Source: Temnopleurus reevesii (taxonomy: Eukaryota > Echinodermata > Echinoidea > Temnopleuroida > Temnopleuridae). From it: a stretch of DNA of 10,194 bases. The stretch is from contig BQKZ01002430.1 in assembly GCA_036244855.1 (NCBI GenBank), positions 55,154-65,347 on the forward strand. The letters are read 5' to 3'. The notes under the pieces were generated by a model, which was given only the letters and a program-made list of their open reading frames with translations, had not been told where the DNA came from and searched no databases. The position numbers and the translations under genes were made by a program. Below, piece after piece: positions 1 to 6,484 of the stretch (position 1 is its first letter; each line of letters opens with the position of its first letter).

Positions 1-157
1 AATTGCATCTTTGGCTTACAATCTTACTATTTTGAATAATAACATGACTGCCAGGCGTATATAAATAAAAATATATGAAATGCATTAAAATCATTCAATG
101 ACCTCAGGTCATTATTGCAAATGTGATTGGGTACACGACTGATAGTGACATCGGTTC

Positions 158-235
158 GAACCCATTGAATACTGGAATGGGGCGGTACCTGTACAAAATC
201 TATGGAAATAATGTAAATCAGTATTCAATGGGTTC
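158..235. repeat. Perfect 17-bp inverted repeat inside the first MAM-array unit
   Basis: The left arm GAACCCATTGAATACTG (158-174) is exactly complementary to the right arm at 219-235. The same arms are present but degraded in the second unit (about 301-383) and in the spacer at 676-745. The 78-bp foldback is therefore part of the repeated unit, either an old MITE carried along or a hairpin formed with the array. Confidence 0.8.
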
Positions 236-452
236 AAATTTCTAACCAATCTCTGGCCATTATTGAAGGTGTGATTGGGTATACGACTGACAGTGACATC
301 GGTTTAAACCGATTAACTACTGGAATGGGGTCATCCCTGTACAAAGTCTATGGAAATTACATTACTCAGCATTCAACGGGTTAAAATCTTTCATTTATCT
401 CAGTTACTAAGTAATTGTTGAAGGTGTGATTGGGTACACGACTGATAGTGAT

Positions 453-674
453 CTCGCTCTCAGCCAATAGGCGGGGTTACTTATATATTCAAATTTATGT
501 GCGTTTAACGTAGTTACGAGGTATTCCATAGACCGGTTGATAATAATAAGACTTCAATACTTGGAATCCAGTTTGCATACATTGCTTATTGCTATGTCGG
601 GCAAGCCTCGGGCAAGCCTCAGGGTTGTCAAGAACAACCTTTGTGTTAGAGGTATGCATAAAATTTGCATCTAT
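453..674. mobile_element. Unclassified insertion of about 220 bp in the third MAM-array unit
   Basis: Homology to the other units stops after GATAGTGAT (about 452) and resumes near 676. The intervening sequence has no counterpart in the other units. It contains a direct repeat of CGGGCAAGCCT (598-608 and 609-619) and a small inverted repeat GGTTGT/ACAACC just after it. Clear terminal repeats or a target duplication were not found, so 'inserted' is inferred from the broken homology alone. Confidence 0.4.
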
Positions 675-854
675 TAGTAAACCTGCCTATTGACTACTGT
701 AATGGGATATTCCCTGTATAAAATCAGGAAATTAGATAACTCAGTATTATGTAAAAGGTTAATTTTTTTATCTTGCACCTCTGAATAGGTAAATAGAGAA
801 ATGGCGTGTTTAAATGTCATTATTATTATAATTAAAATCTTTTACCGTTCTCAG

Positions 855-978
855 GTAATTATTGAAGGTGTGATTGGGTACACGACGGATAGTGACATCG
901 GTTTGGATGACATAAGCTTCACAAAGGATTGTGTGGAGTTTAAGGGCACACTGCCGGTTGCGACCACACCACACATGG
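855..978 (+). CDS. Exon: C-terminal part of a MAM domain plus Thr/Pro linker
   Basis: The exon is bounded by a pyrimidine-rich acceptor ending TCAG (851-854) and a strong donor GTGAGT (979-984). It is read from phase 0 and leaves one base (G978), which completes a Glu codon with the LDLa exon. The peptide begins VIIEGVIGY and continues [10 protein letters not shown] then TKDC. This matches the conserved end of MAM domains: a hydrophobic strand, then Gly-Asp-Ile-Ala-Leu-Asp-Asp-Ile-Ser, then the final cysteine (residue 26). The following [15 protein letters not shown] is a Thr/Pro-containing spacer towards the LDLa module. The rest of the MAM domain must be in exons upstream of the window. An ATG at 801 is in frame with this exon but lies in the intron side, and the frame runs past the donor to 1037; I treat both extensions as chance. 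Confidence 0.85.
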
Positions 979-3900
979 GTGAGTACCAGTGGATAGTATA
1001 CACAAAACCAACGCACCTAATGACATTAAAAGCATAGCTTTTTAAATCTTGCATTTTTAAGAATTATACGTTCCTCATGATAAATTAAAGAAAAAAAACA
1101 CCACACGATTTAATATATGGAAATACACACAAAGAATGCGAACGCAATCAAGAAACCCCATGCGTATAGCCTATATCTTGAACGAGACGTTTATTTGCTT
1201 CTAATTCCTCGACTAGTAATCCATAGTATGTCAGATAAAGTTATTTTCGGTTATTTCATGTACTTAAGTGATGTACAAATCATATACCTTTTAACCATGG
1301 ACTAGGCCATTATTATTTAGACCTCGGCTATTCAAAACTTAAATTAATTGTCTGAATAATAATGACTTAGACCTGGTTTAATTTAAACCTCGCTATCGGA
1401 ATACGGGCCACTTTGTTTAAATATTCGATCATGTTCATTCCCCTTTTGTTTCTTTATTATAAAGATAATATTAAGAATAAGCATAATAATAATAATAATG
1501 GCTTCTGAAATAGCGCGCATGTCTACATGTATATCTTGTCGGTGCTCATAGCGATTTAAGTTCTCATTCGTTATTATCCCGCTTAGCAAGCTGCTAGTAC
1601 GGCTCCCCAATTTTGAAGGCAGTTTTTTTCCGCCATTCCCCATTTACCTCACCTCGGTTGAGTGCAGCACAACATATTTCTTACATTTAATATACGCTAC
1701 TATGAAGAGTAGTAACGGTATGAACAAATTTCAGAGACAAATATCTATTTTTAAAATTCATTTTCGCAGAGCCAACTGACCTACCATCAATAGTGCATTT
1801 CTTAAATTGGTGAACAGAAGCTTGCGGACGACATCGTTTATTTTTTAAAATTTTTGCGCATATCAGATGTGCTCTTGTTTTCTACCTTCTGCAAGCCTCT
1901 GCCCACCAATTTCGAAAACCCACGAGTATCTGCTATCAAAATGGCAGAAGCTCGTATATGCCACTATGAAGAGTATATTTGTAACGGTATGAACTTATTT
2001 CAGGAAGAAAAAATATTATTTCTTTGTTATTATCGCAGAACCAACCGACCGCACTATCAGTATCTGCAGGAATGGTAGGGTATACTGTTCAGCAGATCGT
2101 ATATGCCACAACGAAGAGTATATTTGTAACGGTATGAACGTATTTCAGAAACAAAATATATGATTTTTTTTTTCATTATCGCAGAACCAACTGACCGCAC
2201 CATCAGTATCTGCAGGAATGGCAGGGTATACTGTTCAGCAGATCGTATATGCCACAACGAAGAGTATATTTGTAACGGTATGAGCGTATTTCAGGAAGAA
2301 AAAATATTGATTATTTTTTTTTGTTATTATCGCAGAACCAACCGACTGCACTATCAGTATCTGAAGGGATGGAAGCGTATAATTTCAAGCAGTTCATATA
2401 TGCCACCATGACATTACATTTGTAACGATATGAACGTTTTTCATAGACAAATATCTATCTTTTATCATCGCAGAACCCACTGACCGCACTATCAGTATCT
2501 GCCGAGATGGTCGGGTATACTGTGCAGCAGATCGTAAATGTATTCCCGAGGAGAACATCTGTAACGGTGTTCCTGACTGTTCGGATGGTTCTGACGAGCA
2601 AGCATGCCGTAAGTATGACATTAGACATTTAACTAATACTTTCTTACTTAAGGCCCTTCACTCCTCCTGTACAATAGGCTATTGACGACAGCACGCTAGC
2701 GTCTCCTCTCCTGGGCTTTTTCGTTTTTAACTTAACACCCACCAACCTAAACATTTATCGCCACACTGTGGCTTATTTTGTATTTAAACCGGGTACATCA
2801 AAATAAAAAAAGATGTTAGTGATTGGCACTGATTTTATTGTTCAAGCTTTCTTCAACACGGTGCAACAAATGCAATCCAGTATTAAAAAGGTATTATTTA
2901 TAGTTACTTGTTTTATATACTTTGACACCAAGCAATAACAAAGGGTTTTCAAGGATGCAAGTGGATACATGTTGATGTATATTTAGAAAAACTATCCAAA
3001 ACTATACAGACTCGTTATATCTGAATATAACGAGTCTATATATCTTTTGATAGTTCTTCTAAAAAAAACCAAAACCCCGCTCCCTGGACGCACAGAGACG
3101 CAGATCATACGGTGGAATGACTGTCGACGTAAGCTCCTTGAGCACAAGTTGAACGTCAGTCCACCGTCTGATCAGGGTAAACTATGCGCTCGTTTAACGT
3201 TTTTAAAACGGTGGGCCGAGGGAGGCTAAAACGCAAAGGTGTGAGTCGGCCTTTAGATACTAGGGACCTTTAGCATGTACAAGACGGTATGATTGATCAC
3301 AACGTTAGCTCTAAGGTCCGTTCCAGAAGGGTGCACCAACACAACACTACTTCTTGAATGGACCTTAGAGCTAACGTTGTGATCAGCCCTACCGTCTTCT
3401 ATGCTAAAGGTCCCTAATGAAATGCATCACGGTAAACTTTTAAGTTCTCTGGTTGTACACTCTAAAAACAAACTAATCAAATTTGAGTAGGAAAACAATA
3501 CAAACGGGGACACCTGGAAATCTAATCAAAATGATTAGAAAAATCTAATCATTTTTTTTATGAGGAAATCTTATTATAATTACGAATAGGAAATCTAATC
3601 AAAATGATTAGATTCAATTTAAAAAATTAATACAAGTCACATATGATTATAAATCCATTTCAGAATGATTAGTTTCTATTCATAATAATATCATAAGACG
3701 ATCTAATAAAAAAATGATTAGGCTGTTTTTAGAGTGTATGTTGATGATAATGATAATGATTGATAATGAGTATAATAATCATAATACTGTAGCAATCAGT
3801 GTAATGAGTAAATTTACTACATATTTAGATCATTAAAAATCAACTATATTTGCATTTTTACTCGCATATTTTGACATTTACCCTGTTGACAAATATTACT

Positions 3901-4535
3901 TCTTTTATCTATTTCTAAAATGTTCGTTTCCTAGAATATTTTAAATTTTACTTATCCCTCTTTTTCCCTCTACTATTCAGCTGCCGACAAAAGTGAGTAT
4001 TTTAAATCATTATCTTCAAGTTGTCTTTCTATTTCACAGAATTCACCAAAATTTAGTATTATCTCGAAAAGTAACATTGAAACAAAAATAGTATGGTTAC
4101 CAGTCAATACCAGTGATAAGGCAATTCCATTGTTCTCTGTGTGATGCACCGATCTATTTTTTATTTTCTACGATCAAACAGAGACACACTGTAAACATTC
4201 TTAATAAGTAATTGTTATTGAACAAAACATGTTGAATGCTGAAATGAATGATAAAATCACTGTAATATTTTACATAATTTGCTTGATACCAGATTATCCA
4301 ACACAATCTGGAATTATGTCCTGATAGTGCAGTATACTAAGTTGGGACAGAGAACCGTTTTCTGGTCACAGTAATTAAGTTGGTCTTCTTTCTCCCTGGC
4401 AACAACTGTCACACAACTGCTTTAAGAAATATTCTTGCATAAGTAATTTATATTTCCATGACGTATATGCTTGTAATTTGATTGTTGAACCTTTGTTTTT
4501 GTCATAACTACCGAATAATTTGTAATGGTAATATT

Positions 4536-4580
<45 letters not shown>

Positions 4581-4581
4581 G

Positions 4582-4615
<34 letters not shown>

Positions 4616-6289
4616 AAGTAATGATAATAATAATAATGATATTAATGATAATAATGATGATAATAATGATAATACCGATAATCATAATAATGATAGTAAT
4701 AGGAATAATAATAATGATAATAATATTAATGATAATAACAATGAACAAGTTAGTAAGCAATGGAAGCAATAGAAAACGCTATGTTACTCTTTTCATTCTG
4801 CCTTTTCCCTGTTATCTTCTTTCCTCTACCACCGTTGTTAAATGAATTGATTAAAATTACATTTTCCTTCTATAGATATGGGTCTGATCATTGGTTTATC
4901 CGTCACATTCGGGCTGGCATTTCTTGCAGCAGTGACCGTAGCCGTTGTTTGCTTTATCAGGAAGCAACAGGGAAAAACCGATCCGTAAGTATATGTTGAC
5001 AAAATAGGGTGCTGTTTCACTCAATCGTTCTTAAAGCCCCGTCACACATATGCAAATTCCCTAAAATATGGCTTGTAATGTCTGACAAAAATATTTTTTA
5101 AAAGAATTGGTTTCAGTCAAATTTGCTGTTCTTTTTATAATTCACACACCTTTTGACTTTTTAAGTTAAAAAATTTGAAATTTTGATAAGGTTGAAAATT
5201 TTCCATAAATTGTTTGCCTTGTCTTTCGTAACTTGGTGCAAAAGGGGACAAACTCCATTTTTTTGCGATTTCGGTACGACTACGTGTCCAGTGAGGGGCA
5301 TTCTTGACAGCATTTTTTTTACACGGGGTTTTAATCATGATTTGGTATTGTTAAAATTTGAATTGTACTCTTTGAACCACCTTTGATATACGCACTAACA
5401 CTGTCTAGAATTTCAACTTTTGTGTTAAGACAACATATATTTACATTTAATATCATGAAAGTGGACAGTATTTCCTGAATTGGGTTAGAACTTATTTTGT
5501 AGGACCACCCATGTAGACAATGAGACGTAAGAAATTACTTCTGTTCAAATTTTAACGTTGATTTTTTTTCCTCTGGCTTCAGAATATGGGATTTGTATGA
5601 AACCATAGAACTCCAATTATTCAAAAAGGTAAAATCCAAGGACGACATAAAGTCATGCACTTTTGATTGGTTGTGTAAAATAAATCTATTTATCATGACT
5701 GATTACAGGCAAAAATATTACAGATTTTGCCTAAAATGCAATACCAGCCTCATCTGATTAAATTCTTTTGAAAAAAACTATTTTCTTCACCTTTACAGAT
5801 CACTTGTGGGAGCTTCATATTCATCTGGAGTCTCAAATCCGGGATATGCTAATGTAAGTTTTTTTTCAGTCGATTCATTACTACTTATAGTAGAAATGAA
5901 AGTACGACAAATGAAATTGTGGGCTAATATATTTGATAAGCAATTAGTAAACATACTTTACATTAAAATTATACACTACATATAGACAATGTAGGAAATA
6001 ATAAAGAGTGTGTAGACTGTGAATTAATACAATTAGTATAATACATTATCTTTTAAGATGCAAATCGGTTTATCTCTAGCTCTGGACAGTAGCTGTAACG
6101 ATATGCTTCACGAAGCTATATGGTATCTTGTTTAATAAACATCATCTAATCGCTGCAATTTACAGATATTTTAAACAGTGTATTATAACTATACATTTTC
6201 TTGCTAAAAAATCATTTGTATACAATTTTTTCCAGGATAAACCAAATAACAAGGAGATAGCCTTCACAATGGATCGTTCCGACGCCTGA
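855..6289 (+). CDS. 3' part of a MAM-LDLa single-pass membrane protein gene (six exons, 5' end outside window)
   Basis: Joining 855-978, 2474-2608, 3981-3992, 4876-4984, 5799-5853 and 6236-6289 gives 489 nt, open to a TGA at 6287-6289, encoding 162 residues. Every intron has AG at its 3' end and GT at its 5' end, and the phases agree at every junction (1, 1, 1, 2, 0). In order: end of a MAM domain (residues 1-26), linker (27-50), LDLa with six cysteines (51-86), a five-residue stalk, a transmembrane helix (about 94-118), and a tail with RKQQGK and NPGY. MAM and LDLa modules are extracellular adhesion or ligand-binding domains, so a type I receptor, adhesion or endocytic protein is inferred. 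The ligand is unknown. The signal peptide and any further MAM or LDLa repeats must lie upstream. No exact family name is justified; 'MAM and LDL-receptor class A domain-containing protein' is the closest description. Confidence 0.85.
985..1697. other. Intron sequence between the MAM exon and the LDLa array
   Basis: No exon with good borders and a recognisable product is visible here. There is an imperfect inverted repeat with 15-bp arms (1308-1322 and 1350-1364, one mismatch) and a run of AAT triplets at about 1485-1499. The open frames seen on either strand match no family I know. Confidence 0.5.
1804..1912. mobile_element. Small foldback (MITE-like) insertion in an LDLa-array copy
   Basis: The arms 1804-1825 and 1891-1912 are inverted repeats of 22 bp with three mismatches (AAATTGGTG...GCTTGC on the left). 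They bracket about 65 bp of AT-rich sequence. The insertion interrupts the LDLa copy that starts at 1770 and resumes near 1913. The enlarged unit (269 bp against 146 bp) is explained by this insertion to within some 15 bp. No clean target duplication was found. Confidence 0.6.
2039..2131 (+). pseudogene. LDLa half-exon copy with intact frame and splice-site-like ends
   Basis: Preceded by TTATCGCAG and followed by GTATGA, this 93-bp copy is open in the LDLa frame and phase 1 at both ends. It encodes [16 protein letters not shown] then [14 protein letters not shown], keeping the first four of the six LDLa cysteines but no calcium-binding lobe. By hand count it differs from the functional exon at 18 of 93 bases. 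The gap to the next copy is only 53 bp, very short for a metazoan intron. It is most likely non-coding debris of tandem duplication. A skipped or rarely used cassette cannot be excluded. Confidence 0.55.
2185..2277 (+). pseudogene. Second LDLa half-exon copy with intact frame
   Basis: This has the same structure as the copy at 2039: acceptor TTATCGCAG, 93 bp in phase 1-1, donor-like GTATGA. It differs from that copy at only three positions, all synonymous, and so encodes the same 30 complete residues. The spacer to the next copy is 58 bp and differs more, including indels. It is either a recent duplicate or a sequence kept by selection or gene conversion. Confidence 0.55.
2474..2608 (+). CDS. 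Exon: complete LDLa (LDL-receptor class A) module
   Basis: The acceptor is ATCATCGCAG (to 2473) and the donor is GTAAGT (2609-2614); the exon is phase 1 at both ends, 135 nt. It encodes PTDRTISIC and then a module with six cysteines at residues 51, 58, 64, 71, 77 and 86 of the partial protein. The second half reads CNGVPDC then SDGSDEQAC, the diagnostic LDLa calcium-binding lobe. Asp76, Asp82 and Glu83 are the expected calcium ligands, and Asn72 stands where Asp is most common. LDLa modules fold around calcium and bind protein or lipoprotein ligands. This is the last and complete member of a tandem array whose upstream copies hold only the first 93 bp of the exon. Confidence 0.9.
2615..2981. 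other. Intron sequence with nothing recognised
   Basis: This is AT-rich sequence downstream of the LDLa donor. I see no exon, terminal repeat or known motif here. A somewhat more GC-rich patch at about 2651-2722 is not structured in any obvious way. Confidence 0.5.
2982..3063. repeat. Near-perfect 39-bp-arm hairpin with a 4-nt loop
   Basis: The arms 2982-3020 and 3025-3063 pair at about 34 of 39 positions around the loop CTGA. The innermost 13 bp (AGACTCGTTATAT and its complement) are perfect. This could be a minimal foldback transposon or a transcribed hairpin, since it lies on the sense strand inside an intron. The sequence alone cannot separate these. Confidence 0.75.
3066..3256. other. 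GC-richer block of unknown origin
   Basis: This stretch is visibly richer in G+C than its surroundings and lies between a hairpin and a MITE-like element. It contains an imperfect inverted repeat (3101-3123 against 3154-3174, sharing ACGGTGGA/TCCACCGT). An open frame (3047-3229) covers much of it, but the peptide matches nothing I know. It may be the body of an inserted element whose edges I could not define. Confidence 0.35.
3263..3414. mobile_element. MITE-like foldback element with TA target duplication
   Basis: Arms of about 60 bp (3261-3322 and 3356-3416) are inverted repeats with few mismatches. They start TAGGGACCTTTAGCAT and share ATCACAACGTTAGCTCTAAG. A loop of about 33 bp separates them. 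Both ends abut TA (3261-3262 and 3415-3416), the target duplication used by Tc1/mariner-type and some other DNA transposons. There is no coding capacity, so this is a non-autonomous element. Superfamily assignment rests only on the TA and is tentative. Confidence 0.8.
3458..3736. mobile_element. MITE-like element with CACTCTAAAAACA ends and internal palindromes
   Basis: The left end CACTCTAAAAACA and the right end TGTTTTTAGAGTG are exact inverted repeats, each flanked by TA (3456-3457 and 3737-3738). Inside, CTAATCA...TGATTAG palindromes recur (3522-3538 and 3595-3611), with single CTAATC or GATTAG words elsewhere. The element is AT-rich and non-coding. It lies 42 bp from the previous element. 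Confidence 0.75.
3739..3970. other. Intron sequence before the microexon
   Basis: A GATAAT-rich simple stretch (about 3742-3785) is followed by AT-rich sequence and then the pyrimidine tract of the microexon acceptor. Nothing else is recognised. Confidence 0.5.
3981..3992 (+). CDS. 12-nt microexon linking LDLa to the membrane helix
   Basis: A long pyrimidine tract ending TACTATTCAG (to 3980) precedes 12 nt that are followed at once by a consensus donor GTGAGT (3993-3998). Entry and exit are both phase 1, matching the exons on either side. The microexon supplies a completed Pro codon, Ala-Asp-Lys, and the first base of an Asn codon. It lengthens the stalk between the last LDLa cysteine and the transmembrane segment by four residues. 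Because its length is a multiple of three and it is phase-symmetric, skipping it would keep the frame. The acceptor-donor pair is strong, but the exon is so short that transcript evidence is needed. Confidence 0.7.
3999..4529. other. Intron sequence with nothing recognised
   Basis: AT-rich intron between the microexon and the microsatellite. No exon borders with a sensible product and no terminal repeats were seen. Confidence 0.45.
4530..4745. repeat. AAT/ATT microsatellite, partly degenerate
   Basis: A run of pure AAT triplets (about 4538-4615) passes into AAT mixed with GAT, giving AATGAT patterns up to about 4745. The open frames on both strands that read as long Asn or Ile runs are products of the repeat and are not genes. 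Confidence 0.95.
4876..4984 (+). CDS. Exon: transmembrane helix and stop-transfer sequence
   Basis: The acceptor is TTCCTTCTATAG (to 4875) and the donor is GTAAGT (4985-4990); phase 1 in, phase 2 out, 109 nt. The peptide starts [13 protein letters not shown] and continues [14 protein letters not shown], an uninterrupted run of about 25 hydrophobic residues, then RKQQGKTD. The positive cluster right after the hydrophobic run is a stop-transfer signal and places the C-terminus in the cytoplasm. This is the only hydrophobic segment in the recovered part of the protein. The intron just upstream contains a large AAT microsatellite ending about 130 bp before the acceptor. Confidence 0.88.
4991..5798. 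other. Intron sequence between the transmembrane and tail exons
   Basis: No exon or clear element. The stretch beginning AAGCCCCGTCACAC (5034) is more GC-rich and has the look of a dispersed repeat end, but no second copy lies in the window. A small inverted repeat AGGCAAAA/TTTTGCCT occurs at about 5707-5732. Confidence 0.45.
5799..5853 (+). CDS. Exon: cytoplasmic tail with NPGY motif
   Basis: The acceptor is CACCTTTACAG (to 5798) and the donor is GTAAGT (5854-5859); phase 2 in, phase 0 out, 55 nt. The peptide is [18 protein letters not shown] after the split Pro codon. VxNPGY fits the hydrophobic-x-Asn-Pro-x-Tyr form bound by PTB-domain adaptors and used for clathrin-mediated uptake in LDL-receptor relatives. 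It lies about 25 residues inside the membrane, a workable distance. The tail is also Ser/Tyr-rich, but I see no other defined signalling motif. That this protein is internalised is an inference from one short motif. Confidence 0.8.
5860..6225. other. Last intron, nothing recognised
   Basis: AT-rich sequence between the two tail exons with no visible repeats or open frames of interest. Confidence 0.5.
6236..6289 (+). CDS. Terminal coding exon
   Basis: The acceptor TTTTTTCCAG (to 6235) has a good pyrimidine tract. The exon opens in phase 0 and encodes [17 protein letters not shown] before TGA at 6287-6289. The tail is charged and hydrophilic, as expected for a cytoplasmic C-terminus. The last residues do not form a classical PDZ ligand. 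The total coding length over the six exons is divisible by three and ends at this stop, which independently supports the whole exon chain. Confidence 0.8.
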   Translation, partial: DKPNNKEIAFTMDRSDA

Positions 6290-6484
6290 TCAACACCAAT
6301 CTATGCACCCTCATTACTGTGTAAGCACCAGTGTAAAATTTAACACCAATTGGATTCTATTTATCATGCATAACCATAAATGTATCTGGGCAACTTTGCA
6401 CATGGTAACGCGCATTTTGATTCGCGCACAGTATGCGCATTGCAAAAGACGCGCATGAAACAATGATTTTGATTGGCGCGTTCC

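Larger units (their letters stand above)
108..700 (+). repeat. Tandem array of truncated MAM-exon copies (three units)
   Basis: The first 45-50 bp of the MAM exon at 855 recur at 108, 256 and 411, spaced 148 and 155 bp. The shared core is GTGATTGGGTACACGACTGA followed by TAGTGACATCGG. Copy 1 keeps the TCAG acceptor, copy 2 has TCTG and copy 3 has no AG directly in front. Each copy breaks off before the Asp-Asp-Ile-Ser codons and continues into a spacer of about 100 bp containing CTGGAATGGGG, CTGTACAAA and TATGGAAAT. A matching spacer at 676-745 lies in front of the real exon. The pattern fits repeated tandem duplication of a segment with one end in the upstream intron and the other inside the exon. 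No copy can encode a complete MAM end, so I treat them as non-coding. Confidence 0.85.
1698..2473 (+). repeat. Tandem array of truncated LDLa-exon copies
   Basis: Exon-like starts fall at 1770, 2039, 2185 and 2336, with the intact exon at 2474; the three adjacent spacings are 146, 151 and 138 bp. The tail of an even older copy remains at 1698-1769. Each unit holds the first 93 bp of the LDLa exon, ends at TGTAACG, then has a 45-58 bp AT-rich spacer with GAACxxATTTCA-like and TTATCGCAG words leading to the next acceptor. The 1770 copy is split by a foldback insertion. The 2336 copy has in-frame stops (TGA, TAA) and a mutated donor (GATATG). None contains the second half of the module with the DCSDGSDE calcium site, so none is a complete LDLa exon. 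Confidence 0.9.

Noticed and set aside
153..163. GGTTCGAACCC, identical to a tRNA B-box/T-arm consensus
   Set aside because: It is formed by the junction of the MAM fragment with the inverted-repeat arm. No A box, acceptor stem or anticodon arm surrounds it, and the other array units lack it.
801..1037. A 78-codon ATG-started frame over the MAM exon
   Set aside because: Only 855-978 is exon-like. The first 18 codons lie in the intron with its acceptor at 851-854, and the end passes a strong donor at 979. The module is the last part of a MAM domain and cannot be a free-standing protein.
1383..1643. Minus-strand frame with an Ile-rich hydrophobic stretch
   Set aside because: The Ile run comes from AAT triplets at about 1485-1499 and the frame lies within an intron of the plus-strand gene. 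Nothing else supports it.
108..2473. CRISPR array or bacterial-type direct repeats
   Set aside because: The repeats are fragments of animal exons with long, partly homologous spacers, in a spliced eukaryotic gene.
2057..2621. Open frames on the minus strand and in other plus frames across the LDLa array
   Set aside because: They repeat with the array and are shadows of the LDLa frame. The cysteine pattern and phases fit only the plus-strand reading starting after each CAG.
3047..3229. 60-codon frame in the GC-richer intron block
   Set aside because: It overlaps one arm of a hairpin and an inverted repeat, matches no family I recognise, and its length is within chance for this composition.
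4422..4845. Open frames rich in Asn or Ile on both strands
   Set aside because: They are translations of the AAT microsatellite in different frames. No flanking domain or splice structure supports a protein.
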